In this document: in pieces, positions 24,817-33,084 of the stretch
Layout: every line of letters starts with the position of its first letter
Position numbering within the stretch: position 1 is the first letter of the stretch
NCBI RefSeq assembly: GCF_025949695.1
Contig: NZ_JAPDFL010000002.1
Coordinates: 124,001-188,000, forward strand
DNA from: Pararhodobacter zhoushanensis
GTDB taxonomy: Bacteria; Pseudomonadota; Alphaproteobacteria; Rhodobacterales; Rhodobacteraceae
DNA: 64,000 nt
Direction: 5' to 3'
Program-made: the position numbers and the translations under genes
The notes under the pieces: generated by a model
Told to the model about the DNA's origin: nothing
The model's database searches: none
The model's input: the letters and a program-made list of their open reading frames with translations, nothing else

Positions 24817-26036
24817 TGCAGCAACCCCTCCGCCTTGAACCGCTCGATATCGGCAACCTTGAACCCAAGGATGCGGGTCATCACGGCGTCGGTGTGCTCG
24901 CCCAGCCGGGGCGAGGCAAAGCGCAGGGCGCTGGGGGTTTTTTCAAAGCGGTACGCAGGGCCGTTATAGCGCAGCTCGCCCATTTCGGCGTGGTCGAGCG
25001 GCCAGAAATGGTGGCGGGCGTTGAGCACATCATCGTTCAGCAGATCGGACGCCTTGTTCGCGACGCCGGCGGGCACGTCAGCCTTGCGGCAGGCGGCCAT
25101 AAGGGCGAAAGCGTCACGCCGTGCGGTCAGCGTTGCAACCGCTTCGTCCAGCGCATCCAGCCCGTTGTCACGCGCCGCGTCCAGCCCGGCACCATCGCCC
25201 AACACCCCGCCCAATGCCGCAAACTGCGCCTCGGTCACGCAGTCCAGGGCGATCCAGCGTTCGTCGCCCGCGCAGGGAAAGACGCCGTGCAGGATCGAGC
25301 CGGGCTTGCGGCTGCCTTGCCGCGTGATCTCTTCGCCGGTGACCTGATAGGCCAGCAACTCGGGCGCCATCAGTTGCGCGGTAGCCTCGATCTGGCTCAG
25401 CTCGACATGCTGCCCCTCGCCGGTCTTCTCGCGGTGGATCAGCGCCGCGACCAGTGCCGAAAGCGCATAGCGCGGTGAGACACTGTCAGAATAGGCGCCC
25501 TTGGGCATTGCAGGCGGACGGTCGGGCCAGCCGGTCATCCCATGGATGCCCGACAGCGCCTGCCCCTGCGCGCCATAGCCCGGGTGCCGCGCCCAGGGTC
25601 CGCCCGCGCCGTAAAGCGACGAGGACAGCATGACAATGCGCGGGTTGATCGCCCTGAGGCTCTCAAAATCCAGCCCCCATTTCTTCATCACGCCGGGGCG
25701 GAAGCTTTCGGCGACCACATCGGCCCATTCGATCAGCGGTCGAATGATCTCGAGCGCCGCCGGGTTGCTCATATCAACCGAGATGCCCAGCTTGGACGTG
25801 TGGAAATCGGCAAAGAAGCCCGAGCGGTTGATGCCCGGCTTGTCGTCGATGAACGGCCCGCCAAGGCGAATTGAATCCGGGTGCCTGAAGCTTTCCACCT
25901 TCACCACCGTCGCGCCATTGTCGGCCAGTTGCTTGGTGGCGATGGGGCCGGCAGCAGCCCAGGTGAAATCGGCGACCTTCAGGCCAGCGAAGATCCCCGT
26001 GGCCTCGGTTGTCACAGCGGTCAGGGCGTCGATCAT
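24813..26036 (-). CDS. CaiB/BaiF family III CoA transferase (operon copy 2)
   Basis: The protein has 407 residues. FAGLKVADFTWAAAGPIATKQLADNGATVVKVES is the opening CoA-binding region, with ADVVAESFRPGVMKKWGLDFE and HLELSQIEA-like context (HVELSQIEATAQLM) for the catalytic acid; here Glu replaces the expected Asp next to Ile, so the nucleophile should be checked. It is joined by ATGA overlaps to the CoA transferase before it and the reductase after it. Two adjacent family III genes are often subunits of a heteromer, as in succinyl-CoA:benzylsuccinate transferase. Confidence 0.9.
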   Translation of the reverse strand: MIDALTAVTTEATGIFAGLKVADFTWAAAGPIATKQLADNGATVVKVESFRHPDSIRLGGPFIDDKPGINRSGFFADFHTSKLGISVDMSNPAALEIIRPLIEWADVVAESFRPGVMKKWGLDFESLRAINPRIVMLSSSLYGAGGPWARHPGYGAQGQALSGIHGMTGWPDRPPAMPKGAYSDSVSPRYALSALVAALIHREKTGEGQHVELSQIEATAQLMAPELLAYQVTGEEITRQGSRKPGSILHGVFPCAGDERWIALDCVTEAQFAALGGVLGDGAGLDAARDNGLDALDEAVATLTARRDAFALMAACRKADVPAGVANKASDLLNDDVLNARHHFWPLDHAEMGELRYNGPAYRFEKTPSALRFASPRLGEHTDAVMTRILGFKVADIERFKAEGLLQ

Positions 26037-27253
26037 GCCGAGGTTCCTTGTTCAAGCGTCGACAGGACCGCCGCCGTATCCGCGCCCGGCAGCGGCGCGG
26101 GCATGGGCGCGCGCAAGGGCGTGGCCGAGAGATTGGCCCACCGGGCGGGCAGCTCGATGTCGAGCTGGCGCACAGGATCGGCGAGCGGACGGAAATAGCC
26201 GCGCGCGCGGTACTGCGGGTTGTCGAAGACCCCCGCGACCGAAGAAATCGGCGCGAGCAGGATGCGCTCTTTCACCGCGCGGGTGATCAGCTCATCGGTG
26301 GTCTTGGTGCGCACGAAGCCGAGGATGACCTGCGTGACCGCGTCATAATCTTCCTGCGGGATGAAGAACTGGCCGTCGCCGTTCCAGTCGTGGCGGGTCA
26401 GGATGGGGTCGGTGATGCCTTCCTCGGCCATCCAGCTGACCAGCGCCTCATACGACTTGATCCGCGCCGAACCACCGCCGCCGCCGACCGGACCAAAGAA
26501 GATGTAGCCGTCTTGCGTATCCCAGACCAGGCGGGTGTAGAACCGGTTGGCGCGTTCCTTGCGGATCGCCCCGCCGCGCATCTCGTTCAGGCCAAGGATC
26601 TGCCAGGCCATCGTCGAGTTGAGCAGCGTCCAGACGATGCAGGCCTGCACCGACACATCGACGCGCTGTCCCTCGCCGGTCTTCAGTGCGTGCCAGTAGG
26701 CCATCAGTGCGGCCGAGGCGGCCTCGGCCCCGCCCTGAATCGAGCCGACCGGCAGGCTGATGCGCACGGGCGGGCGATCGACGTCGCCGTTCAGGTACAG
26801 ATGCCCCCCTAGCGCTTGCAGCACAGTGTCGGTGGCGGCGTAGCGCTCAAAGGGGCCACCGCGACCAAAGGGCAGGATCTCGCACCAGACCAGCGCGGGG
26901 TTGGCGGCGCGGGCAATCGCGGCCAGTTGGTCCATCGTGTCCAGATCCAGCCGTTCCCAGTCGGTCACGACAATATCGGCCCCGGCACAGAGCGCGGCAA
27001 ACGCCGCTTCATCGGCCACCGGGTCCAGCGTGACGCTTTTCTTGCCGTGGTTATAGGCCAGCCACGCCGCGCTTTCGTCACCCAGCGCCGTGGGCACCAC
27101 GGGCAGTGAACGGCGAAACGGCTCACCCCCTGCGGGCTCGAGCTTGATCACCTCGGCCCCCAGATCAGCCAGCACGCGGCCACAGACCGCCCCGGCCAGC
27201 GCCGAGAGTTCCAGCACTCTGAGCCCGTCAAGGGCGCTTGCCGTCTTGCTCAT
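26033..27253 (-). CDS. CaiB/BaiF family III CoA transferase (operon copy 1)
   Basis: The protein has 406 residues, similar in length to its neighbour. LDGLRVLELSALAGAVCGRVLADLGAEVIKLEP is the CoA-binding start, YNHGKKSVTLDPVADE and IVVTDWERLDLDTM follow, and QRVDVSVQACIVWTLLNSTM covers the catalytic region, where Ser-Val-Gln stands near the place of the usual Asp. It overlaps the Rieske oxygenase gene by four bases upstream and its sister gene downstream. The pair may be one heteromeric enzyme in which only one subunit is active. The substrate is probably the acid before or after oxygenation. Confidence 0.9.
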   Translation of the reverse strand: MSKTASALDGLRVLELSALAGAVCGRVLADLGAEVIKLEPAGGEPFRRSLPVVPTALGDESAAWLAYNHGKKSVTLDPVADEAAFAALCAGADIVVTDWERLDLDTMDQLAAIARAANPALVWCEILPFGRGGPFERYAATDTVLQALGGHLYLNGDVDRPPVRISLPVGSIQGGAEAASAALMAYWHALKTGEGQRVDVSVQACIVWTLLNSTMAWQILGLNEMRGGAIRKERANRFYTRLVWDTQDGYIFFGPVGGGGGSARIKSYEALVSWMAEEGITDPILTRHDWNGDGQFFIPQEDYDAVTQVILGFVRTKTTDELITRAVKERILLAPISSVAGVFDNPQYRARGYFRPLADPVRQLDIELPARWANLSATPLRAPMPAPLPGADTAAVLSTLEQGTSA

Positions 27254-28572
27254 AGCTCGTACCCGAAGCCTTCACCCAGCTTGGCGGTCATCGGGCCCTT
27301 GCCCGCATCGTCCCACGCCTGATCCTTGGGCAGCTTCATCGAGATGGCGCGCACCATGTAGAGGTCCGGATCGCTGAACCGTTCGGGTTTGGCCCCGCTT
27401 TCGGCAAAGGCATGCGCAACCTCCAGCAGCATCCGCCGCGTCATGGCGATGCCGGTATCCGAGGTGCACAGATGCTCGAGCGAGCGGTCATAGACCCGCA
27501 TCACCCCGGACTGGCAGGCCGCGTCCTGCACCCACAGTCCGGGCAGCCCCGAGAACCAGGTCGTGCGCTGCGCTTGCGCGTCAAAGTGGTAACCCGTCTC
27601 GCGCCGGTAGCGGCTGGTGTAGCGCCCGTAAGGCTGCAGCGCGCCCTTGTCCTCGAAGGCGTTGACGCTGGCATGGCCGGTTTCGCGGCCCTTGTGGCCA
27701 TTGACGAAGATGTCGCGGCTCTTTTCGTACATCGGCTGCGACGGGTGATAGCTGAACATCAGGCACAGCGTGTTCTCGTCATCGATCGGAATCCACGCGT
27801 GGCCCGACAGTTCGGGATAGTTCGACTGCGGCGGGACCAGCGAATAGAACGGCATGATGAACTGATTAACGCGCCAGTAGAGCGTCTCGTCATCCAGCAC
27901 CCGCCGCGAGGCGATGGACATGCCGAATTCCTGCCGCATGCATTCGAATGTCGGGCGCAGGTCGCGCTTGGCGACCCATTGGTTGATCGAGCCGCCCTCA
28001 TCAATGCGCCCGTGCAGGATCGGCGCATGGGCGCTGTCGATCTCGCCTTCCAGCGCCTGCAGCCAGTTGCATTCCTGAACGCGAAAGCTGATCACCACGT
28101 TCTCTTCGGGCACCAGATTCCACTCCAGATTGGGCAGCGGCGGGCGGCTTTCCTCGGGCTCGGAGCCCATATAGGTCCAGACCACCCCGCCCCGCTCGAC
28201 GCAGGGGTAGGACTTGATCTTGACGCGGTCCTTCAGGCGCGAGCGGACCGGCTCGGCGGGCATGTCGGCGACATTGCCGTCCACGTCGAATTTCCAGCCG
28301 TGATAGACGCAGCGCAGGCCGCAATCCTCGTTGCGGCCAAAGACCAGCGGTGCGCCGCGATGCGGGCAGATGTGGTCGACCAGACCGACGCGGCCTTCGG
28401 TGTCGCGGAACGCGATCAGCGTTTCGCCCAGCAGGCGCACGGTCTGCGGCTCGCCGTCCTTTTCCAGATCCCTGGACGCCATGAAGGGCATCCAGTAGAG
28501 GCGCATCATGCCCCCCATCGTGGTTCCGGGGCCAACCCGGACGAGCGTTTCGTTGTCTTCGTGCGAAAGCAT
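27250..28572 (-). CDS. Rieske non-heme iron oxygenase, phthalate 4,5-dioxygenase-like
   Basis: The protein has 440 residues. The Rieske cluster ligands are Cys69-x-His71 (CPHRGAPL) and Cys88-x2-His91 (CVYHGWKF), with the usual sixteen residues between them. The mononuclear iron region reads NWLQALEGEIDSAHAPILHG, giving the family's Asp-x2-His-x4-His arrangement. Length and the GGMMRLYWMPF opening resemble phthalate dioxygenase and other single-component terminal oxygenases of the homotrimer type. Electrons would come from the reductase at 23845. With two CoA transferases, a thiolase-like protein and a DUF35 protein in the same operon it probably hydroxylates an aromatic or alicyclic acid. Confidence 0.92.
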   Translation of the reverse strand: MLSHEDNETLVRVGPGTTMGGMMRLYWMPFMASRDLEKDGEPQTVRLLGETLIAFRDTEGRVGLVDHICPHRGAPLVFGRNEDCGLRCVYHGWKFDVDGNVADMPAEPVRSRLKDRVKIKSYPCVERGGVVWTYMGSEPEESRPPLPNLEWNLVPEENVVISFRVQECNWLQALEGEIDSAHAPILHGRIDEGGSINQWVAKRDLRPTFECMRQEFGMSIASRRVLDDETLYWRVNQFIMPFYSLVPPQSNYPELSGHAWIPIDDENTLCLMFSYHPSQPMYEKSRDIFVNGHKGRETGHASVNAFEDKGALQPYGRYTSRYRRETGYHFDAQAQRTTWFSGLPGLWVQDAACQSGVMRVYDRSLEHLCTSDTGIAMTRRMLLEVAHAFAESGAKPERFSDPDLYMVRAISMKLPKDQAWDDAGKGPMTAKLGEGFGYEL

Positions 28573-28623
28573 GTCGGCTCTCCTTTCGTGCCAATGTCCG
28601 TGCCGCGCCCCGGCGGCGCTGCG

Positions 28624-28950
28624 TTAGGTGTTGGGGGCCAGATCCGCCCCGTCGCGGTCCAGTTGCCCGTCGATCAGCGCGCCCAGTCCCAGATGACGCG
28701 CCCACCAGCCCTGATCCGTGGTTTCCAGCGGGCTGCGCGGCACCGGCGGCGGATCGCCCGCGCGCAAACGACGCATGACTTCGGTGATGCGGCGGCGCTC
28801 CAGCTCGACCAGCGCCTGCTCGACATCATCGTGCTCGGCCTCGACGCCCGGCAGCTCGGGATAGCGCAGGCGGCGGGTCCACTGGCCGTCGCGCTCAACC
28901 GCCTGTGCTTCGAGCAGGTAGGGCACCGAAAGATACTCGCGAACGTTCAT
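28624..28950 (-). CDS. Small HicB-like protein without a HicA partner
   Basis: The product has 108 residues. REYLSVPYLLEAQAVERDGQWTRRLRYPELPGVEAEHD, followed by a helix with VEQALVELERRRI, follows the HicB antitoxin layout (beta strand, YPELPG turn in place of PDLPGC, then a Glu/Ala helix). No HicA gene is next to it and there is no DNA-binding tail. A HicB-like fold used as a small accessory or regulatory unit in the oxygenase operon is possible, but this is inference. The gene lies between the Rieske oxygenase and thiolase-like genes with gaps of 51 and 9 bases, so it is surely co-transcribed. Confidence 0.65.
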   Translation of the reverse strand: MNVREYLSVPYLLEAQAVERDGQWTRRLRYPELPGVEAEHDDVEQALVELERRRITEVMRRLRAGDPPPVPRSPLETTDQGWWARHLGLGALIDGQLDRDGADLAPNT

Positions 28951-28959
28951 GGGCTCTCC

Positions 28960-30063
28960 TCAGACGGGCGAATGGGGTTCAAGCAGCACGAAAGACGAAT
29001 CGTCGAACGGACCGACCTGCACCAAGGCCGGGCCCTGCTTTTGCTGGCGCAGACCAGCGCGGCCAGCGGCCTGCAGATAGGCCTCGCGCAGATGGCCCAT
29101 GCCGTGCAGACGCCCCTCGCCCAAGGCCCCGCCAAAGGTGTTGAGCGGCAGGCGTCCGCCGAACGCGGCGTGACCGTCGCGCAAAAAGGCCGGTGCGCCG
29201 CCCGGCTCGGTGATGCCCAGCCCGTCGAGCCATTCCCAGACCATCGACGAGAACCCGTCGTAAAGCTGCGCGGTGGCCAGATCGGCGGGCTTGCGACCGC
29301 TCATCGTCCAGAGCGCCTCGGGCTTGGCGAAGCCGCTGAACCCGGCGACGCGGGCGGCGGTGGCACCTTGTGGCAGATCTTCAGACCGACACAGGATGAA
29401 AGCCTGCGCCCCGCAAACCGGCAGGTCGCAGTCATAAAGACCATGCGGCTCGGCAATCATGCGCGCGGCATGGAAAGCCTCACGCGACAGCGGCTTGTCG
29501 CGCCAGATCGCATCGGGGTTCAGCCCGGCGTTGCGGCGCGACAGATCAACGATGGCAAAGAGATCGTCGCGCGTCGCCCCGTGCCGCGCCATATAGGCCC
29601 AGGCCCGCGTGGCAAAGCGCGCACCGGCCGTCGCGTAACCGTAGGGCTTGCTGAACTGGTCGGCACCAAACACGCGGTCCACCGACCCGGTCGCATAGTC
29701 CAGACCGGGCGCAACATAGAGCGCGCGCAGGCCCAGCACGAAACGACACGTGCCCGCGACCAGCGCATGCGCGCCTGCGGCGACCATATCGGTGGGATAG
29801 CGGCGGTACAGATCCGCGCCCCAGCCCAATTTCAACCCCATCAACGAAGAAACGGTCTTGAGCGAGATTTCGTCGCCCGCCTCGGCATGGGGTGAACCCG
29901 CGTTCGTGGCATAGGGTGCGCCGACATAGCCGTCGACATCCTCGCGGGTGATCCCCGCGTCGGCCAGTGCAGCCAGCGCGGCGTCCAGCGCGAAGCCGGC
30001 AATCCCGCGGTCGCTGCGGCGCTCGATGGCGGATGACCCGAATCCTACGATGACCACGCTCAT
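28960..30063 (-). CDS. Thiolase-superfamily protein lacking the usual Cys (second DUF35 partner)
   Basis: The protein has 367 residues from the ATG at 30063, whose first bases overlap the stop of the DUF35 gene; the seven-codon longer form would start inside that gene. It has the SCP-x-like thiolase fold (TAQLYDGFSSMVWEWLDGLG, PLNTFGGALGEGRLHGMGHLREA). Where thiolases carry Cys, the sequence around residues 84-98 has none, so acyl transfer to Cys is unlikely. With its DUF35 neighbour it repeats the arrangement at 5565-7090. A retro-aldolase-like reaction on a CoA thioester, as shown for Ltp2/ChsH2, is the working guess. Confidence 0.83.
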   Translation of the reverse strand: MSVVIVGFGSSAIERRSDRGIAGFALDAALAALADAGITREDVDGYVGAPYATNAGSPHAEAGDEISLKTVSSLMGLKLGWGADLYRRYPTDMVAAGAHALVAGTCRFVLGLRALYVAPGLDYATGSVDRVFGADQFSKPYGYATAGARFATRAWAYMARHGATRDDLFAIVDLSRRNAGLNPDAIWRDKPLSREAFHAARMIAEPHGLYDCDLPVCGAQAFILCRSEDLPQGATAARVAGFSGFAKPEALWTMSGRKPADLATAQLYDGFSSMVWEWLDGLGITEPGGAPAFLRDGHAAFGGRLPLNTFGGALGEGRLHGMGHLREAYLQAAGRAGLRQQKQGPALVQVGPFDDSSFVLLEPHSPV

Positions 30064-30479
30064 GGCTGCACCGTGGCGAAGCATGCGCCCTCCTCGGTCG
30101 CCGGAAAGATCACTGTGAACGGTGACCCCGGCCGAGCGTTTTCGGTCACGTCGCCCTCATCCAGTGCGATCAAGACGATGCGCGGATCTTCGGCAACGGC
30201 GCATTCGACGATCACCAGCGGTCCGTCGCGCCCCGGCAACGGCTGCAGATGCAGCACCGTGCGCCCGACGAGCACCACCGACCCCGACAGCGTTTCGTCG
30301 CGAAAAGCGTCACCCAGACATCCCACACAGCGCGGCGCACCCGGCGCGGCGAGTCGCCCGCAGCCGGTGCAACGTCGCAGCCGCAAGTCACCACGCGCAG
30401 CACCGTCCCAAAAGGTCCGGGTTTCCGCGGTGACGACGGGTTGTGGCCGAAGGGCGTTATGAGTGATCAACTGGGTCAT
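30060..30479 (-). CDS. DUF35/OB-fold zinc-ribbon protein (second copy)
   Basis: The product has 139 residues from the ATG at 30479; the much longer open frame upstream covers the promoter and is not used. Four Cys form the zinc ribbon (CTGCGRLAAPGAPRCVGC, about 37-54). The OB-fold follows with GSVVLVGRTVLHLQP, and ENARPGSPFTVIF closes it. It is the first gene of the minus-strand Rieske operon and is coupled by ATGA to the thiolase-like gene. It should bind the CoA moiety and bring the partner enzyme into its active form, as in other DUF35/thiolase pairs. Confidence 0.85.
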   Translation of the reverse strand: MTQLITHNALRPQPVVTAETRTFWDGAARGDLRLRRCTGCGRLAAPGAPRCVGCLGDAFRDETLSGSVVLVGRTVLHLQPLPGRDGPLVIVECAVAEDPRIVLIALDEGDVTENARPGSPFTVIFPATEEGACFATVQP

Positions 30480-30487
30480 TGACTGAA

Positions 30488-30516
30488 TGTATATAATGGA
30501 CTGACCATTTGCGCAA
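30488..30516 (-). promoter_or_regulatory. Promoter of the Rieske operon with FadR-like operator variant
   Basis: On the minus strand TTGCGC (30516-30511) and TATACA (30493-30488) are 17 bases apart. The spacer holds TGGTCAGTCCA (30507-30497), which keeps the TGGT and TCCA arms of the operator repeated in the neighbouring island but has a different centre. Shared control with that island is inferred. Confidence 0.5.
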
Positions 30517-30529
30517 TGCCGGGAGAAGA

Positions 30530-30960
30530 CTTTTGGAAAAACCACGGAAGGGCGTGAAAGTCGTATAATGTTAAGGACTTGCCCCTGCTCTCTTCGCTGC
30601 CCTGTGTTTGTCCGACATCGGAGCGACCGTACGTCGGTTCGGTCGCAAGGCACCGGATCTCGCTGCCCCTGTGGCGGGACCGCGACGTTCGCGCGCTTGA
30701 GTTGAAAACCAACGCCGGACGTGCCGACGCGCTGGACCTCTTCACAAAGGCCGACAATCTGGTGGGTTTCCCCTACCAATGGACTACTGGCGACCTGCAG
30801 CCCGCGTGGCGGGACGTCGCCATGGCCGACGTTTACGACAAACCCACAAGCGACGCGGCCTGACACTTGTCCGATCAGATACGGCACCGCTGATCCGGTC
30901 AGTTACAGGGAGATGTGTCTGACCTTCGGACTCGGTGGTGAGGTATAGAACCTTCTTCCA
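30530..30960. other. Intergenic stretch, possibly with a decayed coding fragment
   Basis: A plus-strand open stretch ending at 30863 reads RALELKTNAGRADALDLFTK and later DLQPAWRDVAMADVYDKP. It has only a TTG for a start, no ribosome site and no recognised domain, so it may be the tail of a lost gene. Base composition is otherwise ordinary for the window. Confidence 0.3.
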
Positions 30961-30963
30961 TAA

Positions 30964-31006
30964 ATCATGATTTTGCCGCATCATGAGTTATAGAAAGGAA
31001 TTCTAT
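30964..31006 (+). promoter_or_regulatory. Repeats ahead of the Fic gene
   Basis: ATCATGA occurs at 30964-30970 and 30980-30986, 16 bases apart. The inverted repeat ATAGAA/TTCTAT (30990-31006) has the Shine-Dalgarno AGGAA as its loop. Either could be an autoregulatory operator or control ribosome access. Confidence 0.4.
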
Positions 31007-31011
31007 CGCTC

Positions 31012-32130
31012 ATGCGCTGGAACTGGACACAACCCGACTGGCCGGACTTCCGCTATGACAGTGCCGCCGTCGAACCCCTCGAACGGCGCTTTCTGCTGTC
31101 CTCAGGCGAAATCCTTGGTGCGGTCCGCCATGTGTCAGGTGACGCGCGTGACCGGCTGCGCATCGAGCTTCTGAGTGAAGAGGCGATGCGGACGAGCGCC
31201 ATCGAGGGCGAGGTTCTGGACCGGTCCAGCGTCCAGTCTTCCTTGCGGCGGCAGCTCGGTCTGACCGCTGATGGCGCACCCTCCCGGCCCCGCGAGCAGG
31301 GCATCGCCGAAATGATGGTCGATGTCTATTCGAACCACGCAGCCCCTCTGACCCACGACACCCTTTGTCGCTGGCACAGCATGCTCCTGTCCCATGACCG
31401 GGGCCTCGAGACGATCGGTGCCTACCGTCGGCATGACGACGCCATGCAGATCGTGTCAGGCCGCCTCGACCGGCCGACGGTGCATTTCGAAGCGCCGCCC
31501 TCGGCGCAGGTCCAGGGCGAAATGGACGTGTTCGTCGACTGGTTCAACCGCACGGCGCCAGAGGGGCCCGCGCCACTGCCCGCACTGACGCGCGCGGCAC
31601 TTGGGCACCTGTGGTTCGAGAGTGTCCATCCGTTCGAGGACGGCAATGGCCGCTTGGGCCGCGCTCTGGCTGAAAAGTCCCTTGCACAGACCATCGGCCA
31701 GCCGAGCCTGATCGCACTGGCCTATGCGATCGAACGCGACCGCAAGGGATACTACGACCAGCTCGCAGCCCACCAGAAGACGCTGGATGTGACCGCGTGG
31801 CTCTTGTGGTTCGGCGAGACGGTGTTGACCGCGCAGCAGGTCACACTGACGCGGGTTGCCTTCTTCATCGCCAAGGCGAAGTTCTACGACCAGTTCCGCG
31901 ACCGGCTGAACGACCGGCAAGCCAAGGGGGTTGAGCGCATGTTCCGCGCGGGGCCCGAGGGGTTCAAGGGCGGGCTCAGCGCCGAAAACTACATCGCCAT
32001 CACCGGGACGTCACGCGCAACCACAACCCGGGATCTGCAGGACCTGGTGGAAATGGGCGCCCTGAACCGGACCGGGGAGCGGCGGCATACGCGGTATTGG
32101 TTAACTTTAGATAAGGACAGAAAGGACTGA
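31012..32130 (+). CDS. Fic-family AMP-transferase with N-terminal inhibitory helix and C-terminal winged helix
   Basis: The protein has 372 residues. The Fic motif HPFEDGNGRLGR is complete at 206-217, with the catalytic His206 and Glu209, Asn212, Arg214. Near the N-terminus T61-SAI-E65-G66 fits the [ST]xxxE[GN] inhibitory motif, which makes it a class II Fic protein that blocks its own ATP site. The first 60 residues match the DUF4172 domain often found there, and the C-terminus (NYIAITGTSRATTTRDLQDLVEMGAL) is a winged helix that probably binds DNA. It would transfer AMP from ATP to a target protein. It stands alone with no separate antitoxin, so self-inhibition and autoregulation are expected. 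Confidence 0.92.
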   Translation: MRWNWTQPDWPDFRYDSAAVEPLERRFLLSSGEILGAVRHVSGDARDRLRIELLSEEAMRTSAIEGEVLDRSSVQSSLRRQLGLTADGAPSRPREQGIAEMMVDVYSNHAAPLTHDTLCRWHSMLLSHDRGLETIGAYRRHDDAMQIVSGRLDRPTVHFEAPPSAQVQGEMDVFVDWFNRTAPEGPAPLPALTRAALGHLWFESVHPFEDGNGRLGRALAEKSLAQTIGQPSLIALAYAIERDRKGYYDQLAAHQKTLDVTAWLLWFGETVLTAQQVTLTRVAFFIAKAKFYDQFRDRLNDRQAKGVERMFRAGPEGFKGGLSAENYIAITGTSRATTTRDLQDLVEMGALNRTGERRHTRYWLTLDKDRKD

Positions 32131-32256
32131 ACCCTGAGCAAAAAAGGGGTTCATGCGTGGACTATATCCTTTAACAACATGAACTTGCATGGCAGGGCAG
32201 GCGTTGACGCCTGCTGCCAGATGGGTGTGTTCCTGCGACACTCCCGTGCCCAGCCC

Positions 32257-32973
32257 TCAGCCGTCGCGGATCGTGCCGGTTTGCGCGCGTCCCACACCGG
32301 CGGCAAGACCTGCAACAAGTGTTTCGACCAACATTTCGAACCCGCCAATCATCGGGCGCTCGGTCCCGTTTACCCAGCGAAGGATGAACGCGTTTCCCAG
32401 CATCGCGCCAGAATTGGTATGCAGCAGCGGATGATCGTCGGCATCGATCTGCCGGGCAATCTGTTCGATGCGTTCATGCAGGCGTGACTCATCAGATCCG
32501 GCGGCCCCCGCAAATTCCTGCGTCACGAAACCTACGAGCGCGCCGATGAACATATTATACGCGGGCACCAGAGACGGGCCCTCGTACCCGGCGCGGTTCA
32601 GCATGCCCAGAATCGCCTCGATCATCTCCAGATCTGCCGAGGTGTTGGACACCAGCTGCCCGCCGATCAGCGGTGCGACATTCGGATGCTTGGCGACAGC
32701 GTTGCGCAGATTATGCGCGAACGCGCGCAACCAGACCCGCCAGTCATCGCTTGCCCGCGGCACAATGCCCGAGAGAACCCGCTGCACGACGGCTTCGATG
32801 ATGTCGATCCGCGCCGGATAGTACCAATAAAGCGCCGTGGGGAAGACCTTCAGAGAATCGGCAAGATTGCGGATGGTGAATGCATCCAGCCCGCGCGTGT
32901 CGATAAGCTCCAGTGCCGAGGCCATGATGCTGTCGCGTGACAGCGAGCTTTTCGTCCTGCGCTTGCCGGCCAT
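32257..32973 (-). CDS. TetR-family regulator of the TRAP/amidase cluster
   Basis: The protein has 238 residues from the ATG at 32973, which follows AGGAGAGG; fifteen further upstream codons are in frame but lack a site. LSRDSIMASALELIDTRGLDAFTIRNLADSLKVFPTALYWYYPARIDIIEAV is the TetR helix-turn-helix, here unusually rich in Tyr/Trp at the end of the recognition helix. The C-terminal ligand domain is not close to a known type. It is transcribed away from the TRAP binding-protein gene. The 16-17 bp motif shared by the promoters at 33085 and 39883 is its likely binding site. Confidence 0.88.
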   Translation of the reverse strand: MAGKRRTKSSLSRDSIMASALELIDTRGLDAFTIRNLADSLKVFPTALYWYYPARIDIIEAVVQRVLSGIVPRASDDWRVWLRAFAHNLRNAVAKHPNVAPLIGGQLVSNTSADLEMIEAILGMLNRAGYEGPSLVPAYNMFIGALVGFVTQEFAGAAGSDESRLHERIEQIARQIDADDHPLLHTNSGAMLGNAFILRWVNGTERPMIGGFEMLVETLVAGLAAGVGRAQTGTIRDG

Positions 32974-33084
32974 ACGCCTCTCCTGTTCACAACGCCCGTC
33001 GAGCGAGCAACGTGCCAAAACTAGACAGAATTCTCTTTCAGCGCCACCGAATTTGGCTGCGGGATCTCGAGCGTCGAATATTCC

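Noticed and set aside
27412..29895. 827-codon open frame on the plus strand
   Set aside because: It is antisense to the Rieske, HicB-like and thiolase-like genes, is rich in His/Arg/Gln with no motifs, and arises from high GC at third positions of the real genes.
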